From: Pseudomonadota bacterium
Lineage (GTDB): Bacteria > Pseudomonadota > Alphaproteobacteria > Caulobacterales > Caulobacteraceae
Direction of reading: 5' to 3'
NCBI GenBank assembly: GCA_023428785.1
Contig: JAEYWU010000067.1
Coordinates: 1 to 64,000 of the forward strand
DNA: 64,000 nt
This document shows positions 52,596-60,840 of the stretch, one piece after another; position 1 is the stretch's first letter; each line of letters starts with the position of its first letter. Below the pieces are notes generated by a model. It was not told where the DNA came from, did not search any database, and was given only the letters and a program-made list of their open reading frames with translations. A program made the translations under genes and the position numbers.

Positions 52596-53891
52596 CTAGC
52601 CGAGCACGGCGCCGACCGCCCGGGCCGCCTGCTGGCCTGAACGAAACGCGCCGCCGCAGGTCTGGATCAGGCCCCCGGCCAGAGCCTCACCGGCGAAGAA
52701 GATGCGATCGCTGACCGGCTGGGCCAGGGCCTCGCGCGCAGCGTAACGGCCGGGGCGGGCCGCGGCATAGGCGCCGAGACTCCAGGGATCGGTCGCCCAT
52801 CCCGTCATGCCGCCATTTGTCACCCGACCCGGCGCATCCGAGCCGAAGATCTCGGCCAGACCCTCCTTGGCGAAGTCGATGGCCGCCCCCTGGCCCGCCC
52901 GCGACAGGTCCCAGCCCAGTGCCCCACCCACGAAGCCGATCATCAGGTCGTAGCTGAAGGGGTGACACAGGAAATACAGGTCCCGCTTGCCGTCGCGAGC
53001 CAGCATCAGGTCGGTGAAGGGATCCAGCCCCAGGGCCGATGCCGGAATCTGCAACGGGATCTTGGTCAGCATGCCCATCGGAATGTCGGCGATGGCCTGC
53101 TGGGTCGCGGCCGGCAGCTCGGGCGTGAAGCGGATGGCGCCCGAGGCCAGCACACCGGTCGAGGCCGTCACGATCACCGCCCGCGCGGACAGCGTTCCGG
53201 CGTCGGTCTCGACCTGGACGCCCGGCCCGTCGTGCCGGATCGCGCGCACGGCTGTACCGAGCCGAATCGGCAGGCCGCCGGAACGGCGCGCGACGATCGA
53301 TCCAAAGCCCTCGGCGCACAGGAGATTCGGCTCCAGGTCGTCGGCGTTGGCGTAGTCGAAGGTCGACAGGTCATCCAGGTCGACGGCCATGTCGAGCGCG
53401 CCCAGATAGTCGCCCGCGGCCTCCTCGATCGGCGTGTCGATTCCCGCGACCTCAAGCGCGGGCACATCGCGCGGGGCGGAGACGATGGCCTCGGCCATGG
53501 CCTCTTCGGCCGCATTGACGGCCTGGGCGTCGCCGCGTCGGGAGCCGAACCACACCTGTTCGAGGTCGTATTCGTGGGCCTGGAGGGTGAAGCCCTGGCT
53601 GCGGGCGTAGGCGGTGTAGGGATTGTCGTTGGATTTGTGCAGCCAAGCGCAGCCAACATCGAAAGGCGCGCCGAAGGTGCGGGTGTCGGTATGGGCGCGC
53701 CCGCCCACCCGGTTTCGCGCTTCCAGCACGAGGGTCCGGAGCCCCAGGTCGTTGAGAGCCAGGGCTGCGCCGATGCCGGCCGATCCGGCCCCGACCACCA
53801 CCACATCGGCGTCGCCGCCCCCCGTAGAACGGCAGCCCGCGGCGGCGCCCGCCCCCGCCAGAGCCGTCAGAAAACCTCTGCGATCGAACAC
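52596..53891 (-). CDS. Flavin monoamine oxidase-type oxidoreductase (Tat/lipoprotein signal)
   Basis: A 431-residue FAD-dependent amine oxidase family protein. The N-terminus MFDRRGFLTALAGAGAAAGC combines a twin-arginine motif with a lipobox-like Cys, so export folded and possibly lipidated is expected. The FAD motif VVVGAGSAGIGAALAL (about 33-48), GGRAH and the C-terminal IFFAGEALAGGLIQTCGGAFRSG complete the fold. GTG 53891 is chosen because GGAGG lies 5 bases upstream; the ATG/TTG alternatives are less likely. Substrate is unknown. Confidence 0.88.
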   Translation of the reverse strand: MFDRRGFLTALAGAGAAAGCRSTGGGDADVVVVGAGSAGIGAALALNDLGLRTLVLEARNRVGGRAHTDTRTFGAPFDVGCAWLHKSNDNPYTAYARSQGFTLQAHEYDLEQVWFGSRRGDAQAVNAAEEAMAEAIVSAPRDVPALEVAGIDTPIEEAAGDYLGALDMAVDLDDLSTFDYANADDLEPNLLCAEGFGSIVARRSGGLPIRLGTAVRAIRHDGPGVQVETDAGTLSARAVIVTASTGVLASGAIRFTPELPAATQQAIADIPMGMLTKIPLQIPASALGLDPFTDLMLARDGKRDLYFLCHPFSYDLMIGFVGGALGWDLSRAGQGAAIDFAKEGLAEIFGSDAPGRVTNGGMTGWATDPWSLGAYAAARPGRYAAREALAQPVSDRIFFAGEALAGGLIQTCGGAFRSGQQAARAVGAVLG

Positions 53892-54022
53892 CGGAACCTC
53901 CAACCATCTAACGTGGGTATTTGCGCTGTTCCGGGCCCCTCTAACAAGCCCATGGCAAGATTGGCATTCAGGCCCTAAGTTGCGCGGGCGGTCCCGAGAT
54001 CGCGCCGGGCTCCCCCCACTCG

Positions 54023-55351
54023 ATGTTAGCCTTCGCCATCGTCGTCGTTCTGCTCCTCGTGGTGCTCAACGGCCTGTTCGCCATGACCGAGCTTGCGGTC
54101 GTCTCATCGCGCAAATCCAAGCTGCAAAGCCGGGCAGAGCGCGGAGATCGCGGCGCGCGCACCGCGCTGAAGCTGGCCGAGGAGCCGACGCACTTCCTGT
54201 CGGCGGTGCAGGTCGGCATCACCCTGATCGGCATTCTGGCCGGCGCCTACGGCCAGGCGGCCATCGGCGGCGAGCTGAACCGACTGATCGAAACCTTCAT
54301 TCCCGCCCTGGCGGAATATTCCCACATCATCGCCACCGGCGTCGTGGTCGTGGTGATCACCTATGTCTCGGTGATCGTCGGCGAACTGGTGCCCAAGCGG
54401 CTGGCCCTGATCTTTCCCGAGCCGATCGCCTCCAAGATGGCCGGGCCGATCTCGCTGCTGGCCGTGGTGCTCAAGCCGTTCGTGGTGCTGCTCACCATGT
54501 CGACCTCGGCAATCCTGAAGCTGTTCAACATCAAGGACCGCGACGGCTCGGACGTGACCCAGGAAGAGGTCGAGACCATGATCGCCGAAGGCACCTCGGC
54601 GGGCCTGATCGAGCCGGAAGAGCAGGAGATGATCGAGGAGATCCTCACGCTCGGTGACCGCCCAATCAAGGTGGCCATGACGCCGCGTCACGAGGTCAGC
54701 TGGATCGCGCTGGACGACCCCGATGATGTCATCCGTCAGGAGGTCAAGAGCAGTCCCTATTCGCGCCTGGTCGTGGCGCGCGAGAACGACGTCGATAATC
54801 CGCTGGGCGTCGTCCACAAGAAAGACCTGCTCGACAGCCTGCTCGACAACGGCGAGTTTAATGTCGAGAAGCTGGTCCAGACCCCGGCCTTCATTCCACA
54901 AACGACTTCGGTCCTGAAGGCGCTGGAGATCCTCAAGGGCTCCAAGGTCCACATGGCCTTCATCGTCGACGAATACGGCGCCTTCGAAGGGGTGGTCACG
55001 GCCACAGACCTGCTTGAGATGATCGCCGGCGACTTCAACGAGGACCACGACGAGCCGAGCCAGAACATCCAGCTGCAGGAGGATGGCTCGTGGCTGGTCG
55101 ACGGCCAGACCGACCTGGACGAGTTGGCCGATGCGCTGGGCGAAGACTTCGGCGACCACGACGGTTTCCACACGGTGGCCGGGCTGGTGCTTCATGAGCT
55201 GTCGCGCATTCCTGATGCGGGCGACCGGCTACAGCTGGGCCGTTTCGAGGTCGAAGTCTCGGCCATGGACGATCGCCGCATTGACTGCCTGGTCTTCCAT
55301 CCGCTGATGAAGACGGCCCCGGCGCCCGAGCCCCAAGACCTCATCGACTAG
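54023..55351 (+). CDS. CNNM/CorC-type membrane protein (DUF21, CBS pair, CorC_HlyC)
   Basis: A 442-residue protein with an N-terminal DUF21 membrane domain (helices near 4-24, 60-80, 95-115 and 135-155; GLFAMTELAVVSSRKSKL), a CBS pair (about 210-330), and a C-terminal CorC_HlyC domain (about 345-430). It belongs to the hemolysin C/CNNM family, whose members take part in Mg2+ or other divalent ion transport. Haemolysis is not implied. Its TAG stop shares CTAG with the convergent MHYT kinase gene. Confidence 0.9.
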   Translation: MLAFAIVVVLLLVVLNGLFAMTELAVVSSRKSKLQSRAERGDRGARTALKLAEEPTHFLSAVQVGITLIGILAGAYGQAAIGGELNRLIETFIPALAEYSHIIATGVVVVVITYVSVIVGELVPKRLALIFPEPIASKMAGPISLLAVVLKPFVVLLTMSTSAILKLFNIKDRDGSDVTQEEVETMIAEGTSAGLIEPEEQEMIEEILTLGDRPIKVAMTPRHEVSWIALDDPDDVIRQEVKSSPYSRLVVARENDVDNPLGVVHKKDLLDSLLDNGEFNVEKLVQTPAFIPQTTSVLKALEILKGSKVHMAFIVDEYGAFEGVVTATDLLEMIAGDFNEDHDEPSQNIQLQEDGSWLVDGQTDLDELADALGEDFGDHDGFHTVAGLVLHELSRIPDAGDRLQLGRFEVEVSAMDDRRIDCLVFHPLMKTAPAPEPQDLID

Positions 55352-57612
55352 GCCGCCAGGGGCGCGCTCTTCAGGGCGCCGTCGATGGCGCGGTACAGGT
55401 CCTCGACCTGGATGGGCTTGGCCACGCAGTCGTCGAAGCCCCGGACCAGATAGTTGTCGACTTGGTGGGCCATGACATTGGCCGTCAGGGCCAGGATCGG
55501 AACGCGAGCCGCGCCCGTGGCGGCCTCATGGCGGCGGATGGCGCCGGTCGCGTCCAAACCGTTCATCTCCGGCATCTGGATATCCATCAGGATCAGGTCG
55601 TAGCCGCCGTCCTGGGCTGCGGCCACGGCCTCACGACCGTTGGAGACGATGTCGGCCTCGCAGTCGATGGCGCTCAGGATCGAGCGCAGCACCAGCTGGT
55701 TGGTCGGATTGTCCTCCGCTGCGAGGATGCGCAAGGGGCGCGAGGGGGCGGCGGCCGGCTCGTGGAGCACCGAAACCGGCGCGACGTCGGCGGTCTTCTC
55801 GCTGGGGATCAGGACGGTGAAGACTGAGCCCTGGCCGGGGGTGCTGGAGACGGCGATCGTGCCGTCCATCAGGCTGACCAGCTCCTGGCAGATGGCCAGG
55901 CCCAAGCCTGTGCCGCCGTAGCGGCGGGTGGTGGATCCGTCAGCCTGGACGAACTTCTCGAACAGGGATTCGACCCGATCCGCTTCGATGCCGATGCCGC
56001 TGTCGGTGACGTCGAAGCGCAGGCCCTCCGACGCCGTGGACAGCTGGAGGTGGACGCCGCCCTCGTGTGTGAACTTGATGGCGTTGCTGACCAGATTGGC
56101 CAGGATCTGTCGCAGGCGCAGGCCGTCGACCATCCACTGCCCCTCGACGTCGGCGCCGACTTCGATGTCCAGGGTGATGTCGCGCTCGGCCGCCGAGCCC
56201 TCGAAGGCGGCGGCCAGACCACGGGCGACGCCGGCGACGTCGGCCTCGGTGCGCTCCAGCTCCATCTTGCCGGCCTGGACCTTGGCCAGGTCCAGCAGGT
56301 CATTGAGAATGGCCAGCAGGGTCGCTCCGGATTCGCGGATGACGCCCAGGCGCTCGGCCTGTTTGGCGCTCAGCTCATCGCCCGCCATGACCTGAGCCAT
56401 GCCCAGCACGCCGTTCAGGGGCGTGCGGATCTCGTGGCTCATATTGGCCAGGAAGTCCGACTTGGCGCGGTTGGCCGCCTCCGCCCGGTCGCGGGCGTCC
56501 GCCATGGCAATGGAGACGGACTTCTCGGCGGTGATGTCGGTGACGACCGAGATCGAGCCGCCGTTGTCCAGCCGCGAGGTCTCGGCGCGGATCCAGCCGC
56601 CTGACGGGCTCTGCCATTCCTGGGGGCGGCCCGAACGGCGCTCGGCCTCCACGTCCATGGCCCACTGGGAAAGGTCGGTCGTGTCGGGCGCCTCGCACTC
56701 GCCGGAACGGGCGGCCTGGAGCGCGAGCGAACGGCGGGTCATGCCCAGGGCGGGGCGGATGCCGAACACGGACATCATCCGGGCGTAGGCGTCGTTCCAG
56801 ATCACCAGCCGGCCGTTCGGGTCGAACATGGCCAGGCCGGTGGGAACGCCCTGGAAGGCGACGTCGAGGTTACGCATGGCGGCGTGACGCAGTCGCGTCT
56901 CCATCAGGGCCATGGTGGCGGCGCCCAGGATTATCAGGATGGCGATGCCACCGACCATGATGGCCAGGTCGGCCCGCTCGACCATCTCGATGAGCACGGG
57001 CGCGGTGGGGTTCGGCTGGAGGGTGATGGCGGCCATGGCCGTGAAATGAAGGCCGACGATGCCCGCGACGAGAGCCAGTGGCGGCACGATCCAGCCGGGC
57101 AGGCCTTCGGTGCGGTCCACCGCGAGAATGGCGAGGGTCGCGCCCGTGACGGACAGGACGATGGAGGCGCCGACGAGGACGGGGTCCCATTCGATGTGGA
57201 AGGCGGTGCGCATAGCCGCGATGCCGACGAAATGCATGACCGCGATGGTCAGGCCGACGGCTGTGCCGCCAGCCACGCGCCAGGCGGCCTTGTGGCCCAT
57301 GGAAGCGAGCGCGAAGCCGCCGGTCATGCCGAGGATGGCCACGACCAGCGAGAGAACGGTCAGAAGGATGTCGAACTGGATGACCAACTGCCCCTCGAAG
57401 GCCAGCATGGCCACGAAGTGGGTCGCCCAGACCCCGGCTCCGGCGATCGCGCCGGTCAGGCCCAGCAGCCAGAGACGCGTGCGGTCATCTTCAGCGCCCG
57501 TTCGGCAATGGAATCGCATCGCGGTCGCCGAGGCGAGGCCGCAGATCACGGCGGCGAGCAGCACCAACCTAAGGTCGTGGTCGTCTCGAATGCAAGCTAA
57601 GACCGTGAACAT
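55348..57612 (-). CDS. Hybrid sensor histidine kinase with MHYT membrane sensor
   Basis: A 754-residue inner membrane kinase. The first ~245 residues hold seven membrane helices of the MHYT domain, with the three MHYT-type motifs ATHFVAM, VMHFVGI and GLHFTAM; this domain is proposed to bind copper and sense O2, CO or NO. A PAS domain (about 255-370), HisKA with SHEIRTPLNG (about 400), HATPase with NLVSNAIKF and a receiver domain with LILMDIQMPEMNG (about 680) follow. The output partner is not nearby. Confidence 0.93.
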   Translation of the reverse strand: MFTVLACIRDDHDLRLVLLAAVICGLASATAMRFHCRTGAEDDRTRLWLLGLTGAIAGAGVWATHFVAMLAFEGQLVIQFDILLTVLSLVVAILGMTGGFALASMGHKAAWRVAGGTAVGLTIAVMHFVGIAAMRTAFHIEWDPVLVGASIVLSVTGATLAILAVDRTEGLPGWIVPPLALVAGIVGLHFTAMAAITLQPNPTAPVLIEMVERADLAIMVGGIAILIILGAATMALMETRLRHAAMRNLDVAFQGVPTGLAMFDPNGRLVIWNDAYARMMSVFGIRPALGMTRRSLALQAARSGECEAPDTTDLSQWAMDVEAERRSGRPQEWQSPSGGWIRAETSRLDNGGSISVVTDITAEKSVSIAMADARDRAEAANRAKSDFLANMSHEIRTPLNGVLGMAQVMAGDELSAKQAERLGVIRESGATLLAILNDLLDLAKVQAGKMELERTEADVAGVARGLAAAFEGSAAERDITLDIEVGADVEGQWMVDGLRLRQILANLVSNAIKFTHEGGVHLQLSTASEGLRFDVTDSGIGIEADRVESLFEKFVQADGSTTRRYGGTGLGLAICQELVSLMDGTIAVSSTPGQGSVFTVLIPSEKTADVAPVSVLHEPAAAPSRPLRILAAEDNPTNQLVLRSILSAIDCEADIVSNGREAVAAAQDGGYDLILMDIQMPEMNGLDATGAIRRHEAATGAARVPILALTANVMAHQVDNYLVRGFDDCVAKPIQVEDLYRAIDGALKSAPLAA

Positions 57613-57762
57613 ATTGGGTTTTTCTCCCCGGGAGGAGGTCCGGATACGGCAATCATCGTTACGGCCGGATTAAACCCAACGTCGGCGGCCCATCATTGCG
57701 GCAGGCTCTGCTTGCTCCCGGAGCATGGCGCTGTTAAAGCCACCGGCTCCGGTCAAGGCCGC

Positions 57763-57795
57763 GCGCGCCGAAGGGAAACTTCGGCGCGCTGTTCT
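57763..57795 (+). terminator. Terminator-like hairpin upstream of tRNA-Trp
   Basis: GCGCGCCGAAG (57763-57773) pairs perfectly with CTTCGGCGCGC (57779-57789) around GGAAA, then TGTTCTTTGT. There is no plus-strand gene between here and 57613 that it could terminate. It may be a leftover of a former upstream gene or a processing or regulatory hairpin of the tRNA-Trp-secE transcript. Confidence 0.6.
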
Positions 57796-57834
57796 TTGTC
57801 CGGGACGTTGGAGCTCCTATGTGGGCTCCATCGA

Positions 57835-57910
57835 AGGAGTGTAGCTCAGTTGGTAGAGCATCGGTCTCCAAAACCGAGGGCCGGGGGTTCGAGTCCCTCC
57901 ACTCCTGCCA
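57835..57910 (+). tRNA. tRNA-Trp (CCA)
   Basis: A 76-base tRNA with acceptor stem AGGAGTG / CACTCCT, discriminator G and encoded CCA. The anticodon stem TCGGT / ACCGA encloses loop CTCCAAA with anticodon CCA. T-arm GGGTTCGAGTCCC is canonical. It lies 17 bases before secE, the conserved alphaproteobacterial tRNA-Trp-secE-nusG order. Confidence 0.96.
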
Positions 57911-57927
57911 CCTTTTTCTGAGACGAG

Positions 57928-58215
57928 ATGAGTATGGCCAAGGCGAAGTCCTCCACGCGAGGCGGAGGAAGCACCATCGTTCAGGGCGGCGCGGTAGCCG
58001 CCGAGGCCGATGCGCCCAAGAAGCGCATCAGCCCGATGCAGTTCTTCAGTCAGGTCCGCGCTGAAGGCCGCAAGATCACCTGGCCGAGCCGCAAGGAGAC
58101 CTGGATCACCTCGGTGATGGTCTTCATCATGGTGGCGATCGCCTCGCTCTTCTTCTTCGTGGTCGACCTGGTCATGGCGCTGGGCGCCAACCAGCTCATC
58201 CAGATCGGCCGCTAG
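57928..58215 (+). CDS. secE: Preprotein translocase subunit SecE
   Basis: A 95-residue translocon subunit with one membrane helix (about 60-85). The conserved amphipathic segment FFSQVRAEGRKITWPSRKETW (about 38-58) precedes it, as in all SecE. An N-terminal extension rich in Lys, Ala and Ser is unconserved. Start at ATG 57928 or ATG 57934. It is co-transcribed with tRNA-Trp upstream and nusG 11 bases downstream. Confidence 0.95.
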   Translation: MSMAKAKSSTRGGGSTIVQGGAVAAEADAPKKRISPMQFFSQVRAEGRKITWPSRKETWITSVMVFIMVAIASLFFFVVDLVMALGANQLIQIGR

Positions 58216-58226
58216 GGACACCGCCC

Positions 58227-58784
58227 ATGACCGACGTTCAGCCGTCCAATCCGAACCACAAGTGGTACATCGTCCACGCCTATTCCAACTTCGAGAAGAA
58301 GGTGAAGGAGAACATCCTCGACCAGGCCCGTAACCAGGGGCTGGCCGACCGCTTCTCCGAGGTGCTGGTTCCGACCGAGGACGTCGTCGAGATCCGTCGC
58401 GGCCGCAAGGTCAACACCGAGCGCAAATTCTTCCCCGGCTATGTGCTGGTGAAGATGGAGCTGACCGACGAGGTCTTCCACCTGATCAAGAACACGCCGA
58501 AGGTGACCGGCTTCCTGGGTTCGGGCGCCAAGCCGATGCCGGTGTCCGAAAAGGAAATCCAGCGCATCGTCGGCGCCGTGGAAGAGGGCGCCGAGCGTCC
58601 CAAGCCCACGATCCGCTTCGACATCGGCGAGACCGTCAAGGTCACCGACGGTCCCTTCGCCAGCTTCGACGGTGTTGTCGAGAGCGTGGACGAGGATCGC
58701 GCCCGACTGCACGTCTCGGTCTCCATCTTCGGCCGCGCTACGCCGGTCGAGCTGGAATACGACCAGGTCGAAAAGGTTGGCTAA
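58227..58784 (+). CDS. nusG: Transcription termination/antitermination factor NusG
   Basis: A 185-residue RNA polymerase-binding elongation factor. The NGN domain (about 8-115; KWYIVHAYSNFEKKVKENI, FFPGYVLVKMELTD) contacts polymerase, and the C-terminal KOW domain (about 130-185; GETVKVTDGPFASFDGVVE) contacts Rho and S10. Its length is normal. The TAA stop shares CTAA with the convergent NrtR-like gene. It is the last gene of the secE-nusG unit in this window; rplK does not follow. Confidence 0.97.
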   Translation: MTDVQPSNPNHKWYIVHAYSNFEKKVKENILDQARNQGLADRFSEVLVPTEDVVEIRRGRKVNTERKFFPGYVLVKMELTDEVFHLIKNTPKVTGFLGSGAKPMPVSEKEIQRIVGAVEEGAERPKPTIRFDIGETVKVTDGPFASFDGVVESVDEDRARLHVSVSIFGRATPVELEYDQVEKVG

Positions 58785-59728
58785 CGGCTGATCGGCAGCG
58801 ACAGGCCCAGCGCATGGGCCTCGTCGCCGGTCTCAATCCTGCGCTTGAATAGTTCCGCCGGACGGCCACCCGTGGCTGTCTCGATACGGCCTGTCCGCTC
58901 CACAAGTCCCGCGCGTTCGACGCCCCGGCGGAAGTTCTGCTTGTGCAGCGGCTGGCCGGTGACGGCTTCCACGGCCTTCTGGAGCTGTGACAGGGTGAAC
59001 TCGTCGGGCATCAGGTCGAAGATCACCGGGCGATACCGCAGTTTGCCGCGCAGCCGGCCCAGACCCGTTGCGAGGATCCGGCGGTGATCTGAGCGTAGCG
59101 GTGCGCCTATCATGGCCGCCTGTGGATGGGCTGGTCGGGAGCCGTCGCGACCGGACTCCACCGCGAGGCCCGCCTCGTACAACAGCTCGTAGCGTTCCAG
59201 CACCGGCTCATCGCGCCAGCCGGACGGGTCTCTGAGGGCGAACAGGCGCTCGGCCCGCGCGCGGCGGTTCAAGTCGGCGCCGGCCCAGTCCGCCAGGGCG
59301 GGAGCGATCACCGCGTCGATCACCGCAGGCCGGCCGCGCCGCCAGTCCTCATACGGAAAGAAGTCCCGCCACGGCCGCCAGGCGGCGCCCCTGGCAGCGA
59401 CCACGCTGGCTGCGGCGGCCAGGGCCAGGTAGCCGACCGAGACGATGCGGCCGGCGTCCGCGTCGCCGGCCATCTCGGCCAGAGGCGTTTCGCGGCCCGC
59501 GTCCCCAAAGGTGTAGAGCTGCTCGACATAGCCCATCGTCAGGCCGGTCTGGGCCGTCACGAAATCCCTGAGCGCCAGTTCGAATGTCCGGTGGGCGTCC
59601 GCATCGAAGGGACCAGCCGGCAGACCGGCCGGCGCCTCTCCGTCCTGAACGGTCAGGACCGCCGCCTCGCCCCGCATCGGGGCCATCGCCACGGCGGACA
59701 GTCCGATGGTGACGGGCGTGGCGCTCAT
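58781..59728 (-). CDS. NrtR-like NAD metabolism regulator (degenerate NUDIX plus winged helix)
   Basis: A 315-residue protein with an N-terminal NUDIX-fold domain and a C-terminal winged helix (about 230-300; LMPDEFTLSQLQKAVEAVTG, FRRGVERAGLVERTG). This is the NrtR plan, a repressor of NAD biosynthesis genes that binds ADP-ribose. The NUDIX box is degenerate: the RExxEExG core reads RDFVTAQTG, so hydrolysis is not expected. It is 4 bases downstream of the YfbR-like gene on the same strand. Its target genes are not in the window. Confidence 0.78.
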   Translation of the reverse strand: MSATPVTIGLSAVAMAPMRGEAAVLTVQDGEAPAGLPAGPFDADAHRTFELALRDFVTAQTGLTMGYVEQLYTFGDAGRETPLAEMAGDADAGRIVSVGYLALAAAASVVAARGAAWRPWRDFFPYEDWRRGRPAVIDAVIAPALADWAGADLNRRARAERLFALRDPSGWRDEPVLERYELLYEAGLAVESGRDGSRPAHPQAAMIGAPLRSDHRRILATGLGRLRGKLRYRPVIFDLMPDEFTLSQLQKAVEAVTGQPLHKQNFRRGVERAGLVERTGRIETATGGRPAELFKRRIETGDEAHALGLSLPISR

Positions 59729-59732
59729 AAGA

Positions 59733-60356
59733 TCAGAGCGCCTTCGACAGGGCTTCGAACCGCTCGATGTAGAGCGCCTGGGCCGCGGTCGGCGAGAGCG
59801 GGTTGATCCTGAGGTCGTATCCGACCGGCGGCTTGCCGAAGAAGCCGAGCGACTCCTTCCTGGTGAAGCCGGCCAACTGGGTCGCCTCGAAATAGGCGCA
59901 GGCCCGGTCGGCCTGTTTGATCAGCGTCTTGATCGCCACAGGGTTCTTGGGTGGCAGGCCGAAGCGCAGATGGATCGCGGCCTCGAGCCGGGCCTCGAAG
60001 TCCTTGTAGTTGACCCCCAGCGCCGCCTTGAACGGCGAGATCATGTCGCCGATCACATATTCCGACGCGTCATGCAGCAGGGCGGCCAGGCGCCACTTCA
60101 CGTCCAGATCCGGCTGGATGTAGGCGGTGATCTCTTCGACGACGCAGGAGTGCTGGGCCACCGAGAAGGCGTGTTCGCCGATCGTCTGGCCGTTCCAGCG
60201 CGCGACGCGCGCCAGGCCATGGGCGATGTCCTCGATCTCGATATCGAAGGGGGAGGGGTCGAGCAGGTCGAGCCGGCGACCCGACAGCATGCGCTGCCAA
60301 GCGCGCGGGGCTTCCTTGGGCTTTCGGGAAACAGTCTTGGGGCGGGTCTGGGCCAC
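59733..60356 (-). CDS. YfbR-like HD-domain phosphohydrolase
   Basis: A 207-residue HD-domain protein, probably a 5'-deoxynucleotidase acting on dNMPs. Metal ligands are in GEHAFSVAQHS (about 60) and LLHDASEYVIGD (about 93-104); the later QADRACAYFEATQL fits the third Asp. The basic N-terminus (RPKTVSRKPKEA) is unconserved. It is transcribed with the NrtR-like regulator, which suggests a link between nucleotide salvage and NAD control, an inference. The start region is near TATATAG, a possible -10 element. Confidence 0.85.
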   Translation of the reverse strand: MAQTRPKTVSRKPKEAPRAWQRMLSGRRLDLLDPSPFDIEIEDIAHGLARVARWNGQTIGEHAFSVAQHSCVVEEITAYIQPDLDVKWRLAALLHDASEYVIGDMISPFKAALGVNYKDFEARLEAAIHLRFGLPPKNPVAIKTLIKQADRACAYFEATQLAGFTRKESLGFFGKPPVGYDLRINPLSPTAAQALYIERFEALSKAL

Positions 60357-60465
60357 GCGTTCGGTATGCCTATATAGTCAAGTTGGAACTGCCCCCGGGA
60401 GCAGAGCTCTCGTTCGGGCGTTGCACTCCATAGAGCCAAGTCGGGCCATCAGGAAGGGAAAGCCA

Positions 60466-60834
60466 ATGTCGCTAAGCCGGATCGTCATGCGCCTCGCGCG
60501 CAACCCGGGCACCGAATTCGCCGATGGCGACGATCACCGCGGCTATTCGCTGGTCGCGCCGCTGACCCCGGAGGGCCACATCGACGAGACGGCGTTCAAG
60601 GCCACCAAGGGCGAATGCACCGTGCGCCGTTTCGCGCCTGACGAGGACGCCCAGGAAGGCAAGCTGGCGCGCAGAGGTTCGAACTGGTTCTTCGACTATC
60701 AGGAGGGCGCCGACGACGACGAGGCTGTCCACCGGCTGGCCGAGCACCGCTTTGCAGTAGGCGAATATGTTTCGATCGCCGACGAGGACGGGCGGCTTCT
60801 GGCTTACAAGGTCACGGACCTTCAGCCCGCCTAG
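60466..60834 (+). CDS. Uncharacterised conserved protein (122 aa)
   Basis: A 122-residue soluble protein without recognised family. It is rich in Asp and Arg: [23 protein letters not shown] at the start, [15 protein letters not shown] in the middle, then [14 protein letters not shown], and a C-terminal strand-rich part ([19 protein letters not shown]). It looks like a small alpha/beta domain. AGGAAGGG gives a ribosome site about 6 bases before ATG 60466. Its stop shares CTAG with convergent ispDF inside a 16-base palindrome. Confidence 0.7.
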   Translation: MSLSRIVMRLARNPGTEFADGDDHRGYSLVAPLTPEGHIDETAFKATKGECTVRRFAPDEDAQEGKLARRGSNWFFDYQEGADDDEAVHRLAEHRFAVGEYVSIADEDGRLLAYKVTDLQPA

Positions 60835-60840
60835 GCGGGC
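60825..60840. repeat. 16-base palindrome over the shared stop codons
   Basis: GCCCGC-CTAG-GCGGGC, perfect and symmetric around the CTAG that forms the stop codons of the 122-residue protein gene and of ispDF. Both proteins end in Pro-Ala as a result. It could fold in both transcripts but lacks a T-tract. Confidence 0.6.
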
